NCBI RefSeq assembly: GCF_014284335.1
Contig: NZ_JACOGF010000003.1
Coordinates: forward strand, 62,001-126,000
Source of the DNA: Undibacterium hunanense
GTDB lineage: Bacteria; Pseudomonadota; Gammaproteobacteria; Burkholderiales; Burkholderiaceae_D
Direction of reading: 5' to 3'
Length of the DNA stretch: 64,000 bases
Translations under genes and position numbers: made by a program
The notes under the pieces: generated by a model
The model's input: only the letters and a program-made list of their open reading frames with translations
The model's database searches: none
What the model was told of the DNA's origin: nothing
Shown here: positions 1-9,452 of the stretch, in pieces
Layout: every line of letters begins with the position of its first letter
Numbering within the stretch: the first letter of the stretch is position 1

Positions 1-1359
1 CTTACGCCGGTAGCACAAAGCCTGGGTAATCGTCTGTGGATAGCGCCTAGTTGTTCATTGCTGCATGTACCAGTTGATCTGAACAGTGAACAAAAACTGG
101 ACGCCGATATTCGTTCGTGGCTGGCTTTTGCGATCCAGAAGCTCGATGAACTCAAGGTATTGGCAACGGCACTGAATCAGGGCAGCGTCGCCGTCAAAAA
201 TGAGTTGGAAGCCAACCAGGCAGCCATTACCGCACGCCGCACCTCACCAAGGGTGAACAATGCAGCCGTCAAAGCCGCGGTTGCCGCCATTACTGCAGGC
301 ATGGGGCAACGCCAGAGCACCTATGCGCAGCGCGCCAGCAAGCAAGCCACATTGCTGAAGCTGCCAGCCTATCCGACGACGACTATCGGTTCTTTCCCGC
401 AAACGGCAGAAATCCGCCATGCACGCAGTGAATTCAAGGCGGGCAGACTGGATGAAGCTGGCTATAAAGTCGCCATGCAGGCCGAGATTGCCCGCAGTGT
501 GCGCGAACAGGAGGCACTGGGCCTGGACGTGCTGGTACATGGCGAAGCCGAGCGCAATGACATGGTTGAATACTTTGGTGAGCAGCTTGATGGTTACGCC
601 TTCAGCCAGTTTGGCTGGGTACAGTCATATGGTTCACGTTGTGTGAAGCCGCCCATCCTGTTCGGTGACATCGCCCGCCCCAAAGCCATGACGGTGGAAT
701 GGAGCCGCTATGCCCAGTCGCTGACTGCAAAACCCATGAAGGGTATGCTGACTGGCCCGGTCACCATCCTTAACTGGTCTTTCGTGCGTGATGACCAGCC
801 GCGTTCGGTATCCTGTTACCAGCTTGCGCTGGCAATCCGCGAAGAAGTGCTGGACCTGGAAAAAGCAGGCGTGCGCGTGATCCAGATCGATGAGGCAGCA
901 TTGCGCGAAGGCTTGCCACTGCGTAAATCACAATGGCAGGAATACCTGGGCTGGGCAGTGGAATCTTTCCGCATCACGGCCAATGGTGCGCAGGATGAAA
1001 CGCAGATTCATACCCATATGTGCTATTCAGAATTCAATGACATCATTGAATCTATCGCAGGCATGGATGCTGACGTGATTACCATAGAAACTTCGCGCTC
1101 TGACATGGAGTTGCTGGATGCATTCGATCACTTTAACTATCCTAACGAGATCGGCCCTGGCGTCTATGACATCCATTCGCCGAATATCCCGACACAGGCA
1201 CATATCGAACAATTGATGAAGAAAGCGGCGGAACGTATCCCGGCGGAACGCCTGTGGGTCAATCCGGATTGCGGCTTGAAGACACGCGCATGGGAAGAAG
1301 TGATCCCTGCGCTGACCAATATGGTGGCGGCGGCTAAAGCCCTGCGTAATGCAGCGTAA
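1..1359 (+). CDS. metE: Cobalamin-independent methionine synthase MetE, 3' part
   Basis: This is the C-terminal ~452 residues of MetE, the cytosolic zinc enzyme that moves a methyl group from 5-methyltetrahydropteroyl-triglutamate to homocysteine. The frame is open from base 1, so the gene starts to the left of the window; the TTG at 58 is an internal codon, since the residues before it (APSCS) belong to the conserved family motif before the LLHVPVDL stretch. The catalytic barrel is visible: [10 protein letters not shown], the zinc ligands in HTHMCYSEF (His and Cys) and the late Cys in NPDCGLKTR. The family is usually about 750-760 aa, so roughly 300 N-terminal residues are outside. Two hairpins follow the stop codon. 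Confidence 0.97.
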   Translation, partial: LTPVAQSLGNRLWIAPSCSLLHVPVDLNSEQKLDADIRSWLAFAIQKLDELKVLATALNQGSVAVKNELEANQAAITARRTSPRVNNAAVKAAVAAITAGMGQRQSTYAQRASKQATLLKLPAYPTTTIGSFPQTAEIRHARSEFKAGRLDEAGYKVAMQAEIARSVREQEALGLDVLVHGEAERNDMVEYFGEQLDGYAFSQFGWVQSYGSRCVKPPILFGDIARPKAMTVEWSRYAQSLTAKPMKGMLTGPVTILNWSFVRDDQPRSVSCYQLALAIREEVLDLEKAGVRVIQIDEAALREGLPLRKSQWQEYLGWAVESFRITANGAQDETQIHTHMCYSEFNDIIESIAGMDADVITIETSRSDMELLDAFDHFNYPNEIGPGVYDIHSPNIPTQAHIEQLMKKAAERIPAERLWVNPDCGLKTRAWEEVIPALTNMVAAAKALRNAA

Positions 1360-1376
1360 AAGTGCCGTGTAGGAGT

Positions 1377-1411
1377 AAGAATTGACATATTTCGCTAATA
1401 TGTCAATTCTT
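1377..1411. repeat. Perfect 14-bp inverted repeat after metE
   Basis: Arms 1377-1390 and 1398-1411 are perfect reverse complements around a 7-nt loop (TTCGCTA). It lies 17 nt after the metE stop codon. It is AT-rich with no clear U-tract, so it may be an RNA-stabilising hairpin or part of a double terminator with the GC-rich hairpin just downstream. Confidence 0.7.
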
Positions 1412-1425
1412 CACGCACTAAAACC

Positions 1426-1457
1426 GTCCCGGAAATTTCTCCGGGACATTTCATTTT
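1426..1457 (+). terminator. Rho-independent terminator of metE
   Basis: A GC-rich stem (GTCCCGG at 1426-1432, CCGGGAC at 1441-1447) with an 8-nt loop is followed by the T-rich run ATTTCATTTT. It sits between metE and queH and should end the metE transcript. Confidence 0.75.
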
Positions 1458-1472
1458 CCGGACAGGATTTTC

Positions 1473-2168
1473 ATGATTGAGCGCCCTCCCCTGATTTTGC
1501 CAGAAGGCCGCAACAAGGTACTTTTGCATTCTTGCTGCGCACCTTGTTCAGGTGAAGTGATGGAAGCCATGCAGGCTTCCGGTATTAGCTATGCGATTTA
1601 CTTTTACAATCCCAATATTCATCCGGTGCGTGAATATGAAATCCGCAAACAGGAAAATATCCGCTTTGCCGAGCAGCATGGTATAGAGTTCATCGACGCC
1701 GACTATGATCTGGATAACTGGTTTGAGCGCGTCAAGGGTATGGAAAATTCACCCGAACGCGGCGAACGTTGCACGACCTGCTTTGACATGCGTTTTGAGC
1801 GCACTGCCCTGTATGCACATGAACATGGCTTTGACACTATCACGAGCTCGCTTGGCATTTCACGCTGGAAAGACATGAAGCAGATCAATGGCTGTGGTGA
1901 GCGTGCAGCAGCGCGTTATGATGACCTGATCTACTGGACGTATAACTGGCGCAAGGCCGGTGGCTCATCACGCATGGTAGATATCAGCAAGCGCGAGAAT
2001 TTCTATCAGCAGGAATATTGCGGCTGCGTTTACTCATTGCGCGATACCAACCGCCACCGCCGCAAAACCGGCAGAGAAAGAATACAGATGGGCGTCAAAT
2101 TCTATGGCAAGGAAGAACTGCTTTCCGGCTTGCCGGATTCTCATGTTCCTCAAGATAAGGAAACCTGA
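1473..2168 (+). CDS. queH: Epoxyqueuosine reductase QueH
   Basis: A 231-aa protein of the QueH (former DUF208) family, which reduces epoxyqueuosine to queuosine in tRNA wobble positions and is a non-homologous replacement for cobalamin-dependent QueG. The family hallmarks are visible: the N-terminal [10 protein letters not shown] motif, a YNPNIHP segment, the CTTCFDMR motif and a C-terminal YCGC pair. These cysteines are known in the family to hold an Fe-S cluster and a second metal site. Its length is normal for the family. The start ATG follows the metE terminator directly, so it has its own promoter or is read at low level from upstream. Confidence 0.94.
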   Translation: MIERPPLILPEGRNKVLLHSCCAPCSGEVMEAMQASGISYAIYFYNPNIHPVREYEIRKQENIRFAEQHGIEFIDADYDLDNWFERVKGMENSPERGERCTTCFDMRFERTALYAHEHGFDTITSSLGISRWKDMKQINGCGERAAARYDDLIYWTYNWRKAGGSSRMVDISKRENFYQQEYCGCVYSLRDTNRHRRKTGRERIQMGVKFYGKEELLSGLPDSHVPQDKET

Positions 2169-2206
2169 ATAAGATAAGATAGTGCTTTTAAGGCCACGCA
2201 TTTTGC

Positions 2207-2884
2207 ATGGCAATTCAGGATACTCTATTGAAAACAAGAGCATGGATCAGGCTGCCATCGGGCAAGCATCTGGATCTGATCAACCCCGATCCCCAGGCAT
2301 GGCTGGACAGCGACTTGGCCGACAGGCTGTCCCGTACTTACCGCTGGGGTGGCGAATCTTGCTGGGCCAGGCCGCTGTCAGTCGCACAGCATAGCCTGAA
2401 TGTGCTGGCCCTGCGCAGCACCATGACGGACACGGCCTTACATGCGGGAGAAGCACTACGCGAACTCTTGCATGATGGTGAAGAAGGATTGCTGGCCTTC
2501 GATTGTATTTCACCACTCAAGGCAGTATTGGGAGCGCCGTTCAAGGAAGTCAGCGACCGGTTGACGGATGCAATTGTCAAACGCTATCAGCTACCTGTCT
2601 GGAACGATATCGACTACAAGTGGCACAAATTGGCAGATGAGCTTATAGCGGCTTCTGAAGCGGTGCATTGTGCCGGATGGCCACGCAATGAGGTGTTGGA
2701 TGTACTGGGAATCAAACTTCCGATACTCGAAGATGACCCACTGGCCAGTATCTATGATTGCCAACCATGGGAACCGTGGGCGCCAGACGTGGCCTGTGAA
2801 CGATTTTTAGTAAAAATGCTTTCGCTGAACAGTCATGCCAGTCATGCACCAGGCAGGCTTCCCATGCAATCGACACAACTCTGA
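2207..2884 (+). CDS. HD-superfamily phosphohydrolase
   Basis: A 225-aa soluble protein with the metal-binding pattern of HD-domain hydrolases: VAQHSLNV (first His), then LLHDGEEG (the HD pair), and a later Asp in the KLADELI region. The segment RTYRWGGES before the first His resembles the R..RW element of YfbR-type 5'-deoxynucleotidases, so a nucleotide or nucleoside phosphate is a likely substrate; this is inference. It follows queH after 38 nt and may be cotranscribed. The ribosome binding site is weak; the ATG at 2207 was chosen because the conserved N-terminus begins shortly after it. Confidence 0.8.
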   Translation: MAIQDTLLKTRAWIRLPSGKHLDLINPDPQAWLDSDLADRLSRTYRWGGESCWARPLSVAQHSLNVLALRSTMTDTALHAGEALRELLHDGEEGLLAFDCISPLKAVLGAPFKEVSDRLTDAIVKRYQLPVWNDIDYKWHKLADELIAASEAVHCAGWPRNEVLDVLGIKLPILEDDPLASIYDCQPWEPWAPDVACERFLVKMLSLNSHASHAPGRLPMQSTQL

Positions 2885-2923
2885 ACCCTCTGAACCGGCA
2901 GGCTGTCACTCAAGGCCTGTCGC

Positions 2924-3499
2924 TCAAGACTCACGGCTTTGCTGGTGAAGTTTCGCAATGGTTTTGGCGAGTGCCTGCGGGTTATACACGATACCGCCAA
3001 GTTGTATGGTTTTATCTGCACCAATCAGGCTACGCTTCAATTTGTTGATGAAGCTGCCGGACGCTGGCTTGTCATTTCCCGATGTATTCTTCGATGTATT
3101 CTTCGATTTGAACCAGATACCTAAATCATTACCCTCGCCTTCATTCGATGAAATATATTCAATCGCTTCCCAGGGAATAAATTCCTCGCCGTCATTCATG
3201 TGAGTGATGCCTGCTTCATCAAAAACCAGGGCTGGGCCTCTGGCCTTAAATGTTTTTACAGCCCCCTGTATCAGCGAAATACCAAAAGCCAGAGACAGTA
3301 CCAGAGCAAAGATGCCGATCACAATACCAGCCAGACCACGAAATACGGTGATGCAAAAGATGAGTGCCCAGATACCCTCAATGCACATGGCGATGCCAAA
3401 AGGGAGCGAAAAGTAGGCGCCCCAGCGGCGCCTGTATAACTCCAGCCGTTCAGTAGAGCCGGATTTTATTTCGCGATCAGTGTAATTGGGGGACTTCAT
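2924..3499 (-). CDS. Small membrane protein, STM3941-like
   Basis: A 191-aa protein with two hydrophobic segments at about residues 28-50 and 55-78, followed by a soluble domain with the pattern FDEAGITH...PWEAIEYI, which resembles the PH-like fold of STM3941-family inner-membrane proteins. No enzymatic motif is visible and the function is unknown. A short in-frame tandem duplication (KNTSKNTS, from repeated TGTATTCTTCGA on the plus strand at about 3082-3106) lies in a linker before the last 55 residues. The gene is convergent with the HD-hydrolase gene. Confidence 0.7.
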   Translation of the reverse strand: MKSPNYTDREIKSGSTERLELYRRRWGAYFSLPFGIAMCIEGIWALIFCITVFRGLAGIVIGIFALVLSLAFGISLIQGAVKTFKARGPALVFDEAGITHMNDGEEFIPWEAIEYISSNEGEGNDLGIWFKSKNTSKNTSGNDKPASGSFINKLKRSLIGADKTIQLGGIVYNPQALAKTIAKLHQQSRES

Positions 3500-3623
3500 A
3501 GTATTTTAGGAGGTTTGACGCTAACCAGTATTCTGACATATCTGCGTATCAACAAAGATCACTTGTACCATCTTTGCATGTGCGCATATAATTCGTATAT
3601 GTTTCATATATGGAGTGTGTGGT

Positions 3624-3830
3624 ATGGGTATTGTGAATATCGACGATGATTTGCATGATCAGTTGCGCAAAGCGAGCGTGGTGTCGTGCCGGTCAATTAA
3701 TGGGCAAGCAGCCTTCTGGATCAAGATTGGCATGTTATGCGAAATGCATCCGACGCAGAGTTTCAATGAGATTGTCGCTCGGGAGCTGCGAGACGCAGGC
3801 ATTGTGGCGCAAGCCGTCAGGGTGGCTTAG
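3624..3830 (+). CDS. ParD-like antitoxin-family protein
   Basis: A 68-aa protein. The N-terminus (MGIVNIDDDLHDQLRKAS, then RSINGQAAFWIKIG) looks like the ribbon-helix-helix DNA-binding part of ParD-like proteins, followed by a short helical tail. The ATG at 3624 is preferred over the GTG at 3615 because GGAG at 3612-3615 is correctly spaced for it. No ParE/RelE-type toxin is adjacent; the next gene, 2 nt after the stop codon, is methionine aminopeptidase. I recall this pairing from other proteobacteria, so it is more likely a small regulator of, or partner to, the aminopeptidase than half of a toxin-antitoxin pair. Confidence 0.7.
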   Translation: MGIVNIDDDLHDQLRKASVVSCRSINGQAAFWIKIGMLCEMHPTQSFNEIVARELRDAGIVAQAVRVA

Positions 3831-3832
3831 AC

Positions 3833-4600
3833 ATGACCAAGCGACCAGAAGAAATTGCATTGATGGCAGAGTCAGGCAAATTGCTGGCGGATGTATTTGG
3901 CTATTTGGACAAGCTGAGCCTGATCGGTATGTCAACCATGCAGGTCAATGATCTGGTCGATGGCCTGATCGTGGATGAACTGAAGGCTCGCCCGGCAAGC
4001 AAAGGGCAGTATGGATATGCCTACGCGCTGAACTCTTCCCGCAACAGTGTGGTTTGCCACGGTGTTCCATCCCCTGCTGAAATATTGCAAAGCGGAGATA
4101 TCGTTAATTTCGATATCACCCTGGAAAAAAATGGCTACATCGCTGATTCCAGCAAAACTTACCTCGTTGGTGAAGTGCTACCGCTGGCTAAACGGCTAGT
4201 GCAAGTAACCTATGAAGCCATGTGGAAAGGCATCAAGGCCGTACGTCCCGGTGCCAGGCTTGGCGATGTTGGGCATGCCATTGAGCGGCACGCACGAAAA
4301 AACGGCTATACGGTCGTAAGGGAATATTGCGGACACGGCATAGGCCGCGAAATGCATGAACCTCCCCAGGTGCTGCATTGGGGTAAGCCGAAAACAGGCC
4401 TGTTGCTGGAAGAAGGAATGGTGTTCACTATCGAACCCATGATTAATCAGGGGCGGCGTGCCGTTGAAACCGAAGACGATGGTTGGACGGTAGTCACACG
4501 TGATGGCCAACTGTCCGCACAATTCGAGCACACCGTCGCCGTGACCCGGAATGGCGTACGGGTCCTGACCTTGCGTCCTGATGAAAAGATGCCGCACTGA
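3833..4600 (+). CDS. map: Type I methionine aminopeptidase
   Basis: A 255-aa cytosolic metallo-aminopeptidase that removes the initiator methionine from new proteins. The five metal ligands of the pita-bread fold are visible in order: Asp in VNFDITL, Asp in IADSSKT, His in CGHGIGREMHEPP, Glu in FTIEPMIN and Glu in AQFEHTVAV. The substrate-side motif NSVVCHGVP is also present. Length is close to the E. coli enzyme (264 aa). The start codon lies 2 nt after the ParD-like gene, so the two are translationally coupled. This may be a second, accessory map copy, because the housekeeping copy usually sits by rpsB; the window cannot show that. Confidence 0.93.
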   Translation: MTKRPEEIALMAESGKLLADVFGYLDKLSLIGMSTMQVNDLVDGLIVDELKARPASKGQYGYAYALNSSRNSVVCHGVPSPAEILQSGDIVNFDITLEKNGYIADSSKTYLVGEVLPLAKRLVQVTYEAMWKGIKAVRPGARLGDVGHAIERHARKNGYTVVREYCGHGIGREMHEPPQVLHWGKPKTGLLLEEGMVFTIEPMINQGRRAVETEDDGWTVVTRDGQLSAQFEHTVAVTRNGVRVLTLRPDEKMPH

Positions 4601-4642
4601 ATTTGCTTCACTGAATTTACTTCACTGCGTGCCAGCGTCAGA

Positions 4643-4954
4643 TCACGCCCAGATCACCAGCGCCCTTAGCCAGCGTGGCCGCCATGTCAGCGTGAAGGCA
4701 ATGCTGACTGCGGCGACAGCCAGTGCCATCACCCATACCAGGCTGGCCATGGAAGCATGATCAACCCGCAGGCAGAGCAAAAGCGATGTCCCCAGCCCGG
4801 CTGCACCCAGCCATCTTAGCCGGTTAACCAGACGTGCCGGTTGTGGGCTGGTTCCACGCACCTGTTCCCAGTGTACTTCCATTGCCAGCGCCAGCCAGCC
4901 CATACCGGCGACATTCGCTGCCAGGGCTGCAAACAAAAGTAAAGCATTAAGCAT
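4643..4954 (-). CDS. DUF3325 membrane protein of iron-uptake operon
   Basis: A small 103-aa hydrophobic protein with about three membrane segments, recognised as DUF3325-like from its pattern (MEVHWEQV, LVNRLRWLGAAGL, FTLTWRPRW) and its place as last gene of a receptor-DUF3649-PepSY-DUF3325 operon, an arrangement common in Pseudomonas and Burkholderiales. The function is unknown. The ATG at 4954 overlaps the end of the PepSY gene by 8 nt; a longer upstream reading frame exists but would overlap far into that gene and adds a non-membrane leader, so the internal Met is preferred. Confidence 0.8.
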   Translation of the reverse strand: MLNALLLFAALAANVAGMGWLALAMEVHWEQVRGTSPQPARLVNRLRWLGAAGLGTSLLLCLRVDHASMASLVWVMALAVAAVSIAFTLTWRPRWLRALVIWA

Positions 4955-6653
4955 GGGCCGTCCCTTTGTCTTGATTTTCTGGAGTTGTCTGATTTGGTTT
5001 GCTGTCACCGGTTGCCGGATGTGCTGCACGATGCTGCAGCTTGCGTGCTGCCAGTATTGCCACGGCAGCGCTCACCAGTATGAACAGGTCGACACCGGCC
5101 ACTGGCCAGTAACCGGTGCTAAGCGTATGCACAAGGTGATCACCGGTAGTGGCCCAGTTCAACACGACGACGATGACGGCCATGGCGGCAACGGCCCAAC
5201 ACTGTTCGTGCCACGCAGGCGATGCCCCTGCCCTGGCCACTGGTACAGAGCGCCAGAACGCATGAGCCATCGCCAGCAGCCATGTACCCCAGAACAGATA
5301 TTGCTCAAGGTCTCCACGTGCGGGCCAGCCCGTTGGCAGTGCGTCTGGCAGCAAACGGTTTGCGGCCAGCATGCCCAGGGTAGCCAACAACATGCCTGTT
5401 ACCGTTGTTACCGCCAGCGCATCAACTATGCGTGCGCCCTGCCCGCCTTGCCTGGCATGTTGCAGTTTGCGTTTTTCGACAAAGAAAATGAAGCCGGTGG
5501 CGATACAGACACAACCAGACAAACCACCAAATACATACAGCCAGCGCAATAACCAGTGGCGGAAATGTTGCAGATGCAGGCCCGTAAGAAATTCGTTTAG
5601 GCTGGCTACGGCGGTTTGTGGCGGGTCTTCATGCAATACTGTGCCAGTTGCAGCCTTGAAGTGTATGCCTTCACCAGTAAGTGCAATGCGATCAGTGCCA
5701 GCGCGATAAATGCTGACATAGCCATTGCTGTCACCGACGTGCTGCACGCTGAGGAAACCGATCTCACCCGCCATCCCACGTGCGGCCCAGCGACGTTGTG
5801 CCTCCGCCATCATGGCGTCTACCGATGCCAGTGGAGCGGCGATGCCGGACCGATGCTGGGGCAAACCAGTTTCTTTTGCTTCGAGCTTTTCATGCAGCTC
5901 ATGCAAGGGTTCAAGCTGGGTATGGGTAACGGGAAAATAAATCCCGGCAAAGATAATCAGGCCGGTCAGGGCAAAGAAAAAATGAAAAGGCAGTGCCACC
6001 ACACCAGTCATATTGTGCAGGTCCAGCACGCGGCGCTGACCACGTTTGCCGGCCCTGAAGGTGAACAGCTCACGGAATATCTTGCGGTGCATGACCACAC
6101 CACTGATCAGCGCGATCAGCATGACCATGGCAGAAAATCCGACTATCCAATACCCCAAGCTGAGCCAGTTGAGGTGCAGGCTATAGTGCAGCGGATAAAA
6201 AAACTGGCTGCCTATTTTAAGGCGGTCATCAGGCAAGGCAGCGCCGTTGCGCGGGTCTATGGTACGAGAACCCCAGACTGCATCTTCCGGATCTTTGGCG
6301 TTGGGGACTTCATACCCAGAGAAAATGCCAAGCACCGGATCACGATGGGTGGTGTATGCACCCCAGCGACGTACGGTGTCGAAACGTTCGGGCATGGGGC
6401 CATTGACGCGGTCACGCATGGTGTCCACACTCGCCTGGGTAGGCTGCATGCTTTCAAACACCGGGCGCAGTACTTTGTCGAACGAGGGCATGGGCTGTGG
6501 TTCAAAACGCGATTGCGGAATCGCCCAGCGGTCTATTTCGCGGTCAAATACCGAGAGCGCACCGAAGAAAAACACCACAATCAGCACGAAGCCAAGTATC
6601 AAGCCAAGCCAGGTATGCAGCCAGGCCAGCGCAAGACGGGAATTTTGGAACAT
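4947..6653 (-). CDS. PepSY-associated membrane protein (iron-regulated)
   Basis: A 568-aa inner-membrane protein of the PepSY_TM/PiuB type. The first segment (residues ~8-35) is followed by a periplasmic PepSY-like region, a second and third segment (~165-225, with HLNWLSLGYW and HNMTGVVALPFHFFF), another periplasmic PepSY region and a fourth segment near HFRHWLLRWLYVF. Four more segments make a C-terminal extension. Conserved membrane histidines suggest metal or heme handling. Members of this family are associated with iron release from siderophores or periplasmic reduction, but the reaction for this protein is not known. It lies 15 nt after the DUF3649 gene and overlaps the DUF3325 gene. 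Confidence 0.88.
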   Translation of the reverse strand: MFQNSRLALAWLHTWLGLILGFVLIVVFFFGALSVFDREIDRWAIPQSRFEPQPMPSFDKVLRPVFESMQPTQASVDTMRDRVNGPMPERFDTVRRWGAYTTHRDPVLGIFSGYEVPNAKDPEDAVWGSRTIDPRNGAALPDDRLKIGSQFFYPLHYSLHLNWLSLGYWIVGFSAMVMLIALISGVVMHRKIFRELFTFRAGKRGQRRVLDLHNMTGVVALPFHFFFALTGLIIFAGIYFPVTHTQLEPLHELHEKLEAKETGLPQHRSGIAAPLASVDAMMAEAQRRWAARGMAGEIGFLSVQHVGDSNGYVSIYRAGTDRIALTGEGIHFKAATGTVLHEDPPQTAVASLNEFLTGLHLQHFRHWLLRWLYVFGGLSGCVCIATGFIFFVEKRKLQHARQGGQGARIVDALAVTTVTGMLLATLGMLAANRLLPDALPTGWPARGDLEQYLFWGTWLLAMAHAFWRSVPVARAGASPAWHEQCWAVAAMAVIVVVLNWATTGDHLVHTLSTGYWPVAGVDLFILVSAAVAILAARKLQHRAAHPATGDSKPNQTTPENQDKGTAHA

Positions 6654-6668
6654 GGATTTATTCTCCGT

Positions 6669-6974
6669 TCAAACCAGGATGTACTGCAGCAATGACGCAC
6701 AAGCCGCCATCAGCGCCCCGCCGCCGCCCAGCAACAGCCATACGAGCAACATATTTTTTGCTCTTTTTGCTATAAAGGCCCACAAAAAGGCTCCCAGATA
6801 CACCAGGAAAACCAGAATGCTGCTCAGATGCTCGGCATCATGAAAGGACATGCCCAACGCAAACAGTCCTGCCATCGCCAGGGTGATGAAACCCCAGGCG
6901 AAGATGTAAGCTCCCAAAATGGCGGCTGTGAGACGATGGGCCAGGGCCAGCCCGGCGGGCGCGTGGCTTGCCAT
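6669..6974 (-). CDS. DUF3649 iron-uptake membrane protein
   Basis: A 101-aa protein with three hydrophobic segments (about residues 12-37, 48-67, 72-97). The pattern GLALAHRLTAAILGAY followed by a central FHDAEHLSSILVFL motif fits DUF3649, small inner-membrane proteins that sit between TonB-dependent siderophore receptors and PepSY proteins. It is separated from the receptor stop codon by 4 nt and from the PepSY start by 15 nt, so all are one operon. No molecular function is established. Confidence 0.83.
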   Translation of the reverse strand: MASHAPAGLALAHRLTAAILGAYIFAWGFITLAMAGLFALGMSFHDAEHLSSILVFLVYLGAFLWAFIAKRAKNMLLVWLLLGGGGALMAACASLLQYILV

Positions 6975-6978
6975 GGTG

Positions 6979-9429
6979 TCAGAACTTGTAGTTCATGTTC
7001 AGATTCACGCTGCGTGGCTCACCCCAGGTGTAAGTACTATACCAGTTGAAGATGGTGTAGTACTTTTTGTCGAACAGGTTCTTGATGCCGGCGGAGGCAG
7101 ACAATTGTTTGCTGAACTCGTAGCGCGCCATCGCATCGAACAACCAGTAACTGTCTACCGTGTGACGTATGGTTTCGCCTGTAGGTTTACTGATATCGCC
7201 CCAGGTCTTGTCCTGCCAGCGAGCACCACCACCCAGCGTCAGTTCGTTCAGCTTATAACTTGTGTAGAGGCTGAACTGGTTGGATGGCGTCAGGGTGGCA
7301 ACCCGTTGCCCCTGCTGGCGAGAGATATTGTGTGAATAACCCGCATGCATCTGCCAGCCTGGTGTCAGTTGACCTGACAGCTCAAATTCATAGCCCTTGG
7401 TCTTGACCCCTTGCGCGGCGCGATAGGCAACACCACCAGACGGTGTCAGGCCGCTGGTTTCTATGGCGAAGTTATCCTGCACCAATTCAAACACTGCTGC
7501 CGAAGCGTTCAGACGGCCACCAAAGAAGGCCCCCTTGACGCCAAGTTCGTAGTTTTTACCTTCAACCGGGGCCAGGGTGCGGCCTTGTACATCCTGATTT
7601 GATTGCGGGCTGAAAATATTGGTGTAGCTGGCATAGGCAGAGTAGTTTTTGTCTATGTCGTATATCGCGCCTACATAAGGTACGAACACGCCTGATTCAT
7701 CCATGCCTTGTGTGCGGTTGACGTAACTGGACCAGCGGCCACCGGTGATCAGTTTCAGACTATCGTGCAAATCCCAGCGCACTGCCGCGTATAGACCGCG
7801 TTCACGCGTGGTTTCATCATCACCAAAACTGCGTGCAGCAGGCCACACTGGTTCCGGGACATTACCCTGCCAGTTGTAAAAGTCCGGCACGGTGGTGCTG
7901 TAGCCCGATTGTGGCATATAGCCACTATTGGTCCAGCGGGATTTGGCCATGCTGCCACCGATCACCAGTTCATGTTCGCGTCCGGCCAGGGTGAATGGAC
8001 CACTCACATAGCCATCAAGTGCGTCGCTGACGGTACGGCCAACGTATTTGCCTATCCACATGGACACGCCCTTGCCGGTTGCCGGGTTGGGGTAACCACT
8101 GGCAGCAGCACCGAGTGCCGCATCATAGCCGTTGATCTGGTGGTTGTACTGCACTCTGGCGATCCAGCCATTGGCAAATTTGTGTTCCAGCGTCGCAAAG
8201 GCGGTGCGGGTATATTGATCCCAATGGCTCCAGTTGGTGCCATTATTATGTGAGCGCGGTACGTCATTGAATTCACCTTTGGAATTCAGCAAAGGGATAC
8301 CGCCCCAGGTAGATGCCTTGGGCGTATTGTTCTGGAAATCGCTCCCCAGGGTCAACAGTGTGTTTGGTGCTATATCGGCTTCAAGGATGCCGTACAAGGT
8401 AGCAGTCGACCGTGAATAACGGTCAAGATTTGACTGGCGATCCTGATAGGCAGCGACACCGCGCACACGTACGCTGCCGCTATCATTGACCGCGCCGCCC
8501 ACGTCTACTTCGCCACGATATGTGTTCCAGGTGCCTGCCGACAATGAGGCATTGCCGCTGAAGTTGCGCGTTGGTTTTTTGCGGATCAGATTAATGGTTG
8601 CACCAGGCATACCACTGCCGGTCAGCAAACCGGTGGAACCCTTGAGCACTTCCACACGGTCATACAGTGCCATGTCACTTAGCGTGTTGCCTGCTGAATA
8701 GGATGAATTGCGTGTCATCGGAATACCATCGTACTGGAAATTCTGGATGGCGAAACCACGTGCATAGTATTCCGTACGTTCGCTGTCATAGGTGACGATG
8801 CTGATAGCCGGGGTATGCATCATTACCTGGTCGATGGAATTCAGATTAAAGTCATCCATTTCCTGGCGTGTCACTACGCTGATAGATTGCGGCGTTTCAC
8901 GCGGAGTCAGCACCATGCGTGTTGCGGTGGCGATGGTGCCAGGCGTGTAGGATGCACTGCCTTCTGTAATGCGGCCCAGCCGGTTCGCTGTCACATTGAC
9001 ATTCTGCATGGCGACCACCGGCGATGCCGGGGCGGTCGCAACACTAGTTACAGTAGCAGCCTTGATCACCAGTGCAGCCCCCTCCTGAGTGGCGGTCAAA
9101 CCACTGCCGGCCAACAGCAAATCAAGCGCTTCACGGTCATTGAAATTACCCTGAACCACTGGCGCAGTCTTGCCCGCCACCAAAGCTTGCTGCAATGACA
9201 GCTGCACGCCTGTCTGACGCGTCCATGCATTGAGCGCATCACCGAGTGGTTGTGCGGCAATATTAAATGGACGGCTTGCCGTTGCCACAGTCTGCGCACT
9301 GGCAGCCTGGGGTAAGAGAGTACTGGCAACCAGTGCAGCACAGACACTCAGCGTAGCGGAGATGGGGGCAAAACGGGGAGCAAAGCGCGGAGTAAGAGCT
9401 GCGGTCCGAAGCGGCGATAGGAGATGCAT
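6979..9429 (-). CDS. TonB-dependent siderophore receptor with STN signalling domain
   Basis: An 816-aa outer-membrane receptor. A signal peptide ends near ASAQT (about residue 46). Then comes a secretin/TonB short N-terminal (STN) domain (about 55-125: FNIAAQPLGDALNAWTRQTG, AGSGLT), a TonB box region near NVNVTANR, a plug domain (about 165-290, RETPQSISVVTRQEMDD) and a 22-strand barrel ending in a C-terminal aromatic, as in FpvA/PupB/FoxA-type receptors for ferric siderophores. STN domains normally signal to a FecR-type anti-sigma factor, but none is in the window. It heads an operon with the DUF3649, PepSY and DUF3325 genes and has a Fur-box-like sequence just upstream. The ligand is unknown; a xenosiderophore is plausible because the siderophore locus has its own receptor. 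Confidence 0.93.
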   Translation of the reverse strand: MHLLSPLRTAALTPRFAPRFAPISATLSVCAALVASTLLPQAASAQTVATASRPFNIAAQPLGDALNAWTRQTGVQLSLQQALVAGKTAPVVQGNFNDREALDLLLAGSGLTATQEGAALVIKAATVTSVATAPASPVVAMQNVNVTANRLGRITEGSASYTPGTIATATRMVLTPRETPQSISVVTRQEMDDFNLNSIDQVMMHTPAISIVTYDSERTEYYARGFAIQNFQYDGIPMTRNSSYSAGNTLSDMALYDRVEVLKGSTGLLTGSGMPGATINLIRKKPTRNFSGNASLSAGTWNTYRGEVDVGGAVNDSGSVRVRGVAAYQDRQSNLDRYSRSTATLYGILEADIAPNTLLTLGSDFQNNTPKASTWGGIPLLNSKGEFNDVPRSHNNGTNWSHWDQYTRTAFATLEHKFANGWIARVQYNHQINGYDAALGAAASGYPNPATGKGVSMWIGKYVGRTVSDALDGYVSGPFTLAGREHELVIGGSMAKSRWTNSGYMPQSGYSTTVPDFYNWQGNVPEPVWPAARSFGDDETTRERGLYAAVRWDLHDSLKLITGGRWSSYVNRTQGMDESGVFVPYVGAIYDIDKNYSAYASYTNIFSPQSNQDVQGRTLAPVEGKNYELGVKGAFFGGRLNASAAVFELVQDNFAIETSGLTPSGGVAYRAAQGVKTKGYEFELSGQLTPGWQMHAGYSHNISRQQGQRVATLTPSNQFSLYTSYKLNELTLGGGARWQDKTWGDISKPTGETIRHTVDSYWLFDAMARYEFSKQLSASAGIKNLFDKKYYTIFNWYSTYTWGEPRSVNLNMNYKF

Positions 9430-9452
9430 GGGTTATTTAATATCATCGTGAA

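Noticed and set aside
3624-3830. Type II toxin-antitoxin pair
   Set aside because: Only an antitoxin-like protein is present; the coupled gene is methionine aminopeptidase with all metal ligands, not a toxin.
5616-6695. 359-codon plus-strand frame over the PepSY gene
   Set aside because: The PepSY protein on the minus strand has clear membrane segments and family motifs; the opposite frame has none.
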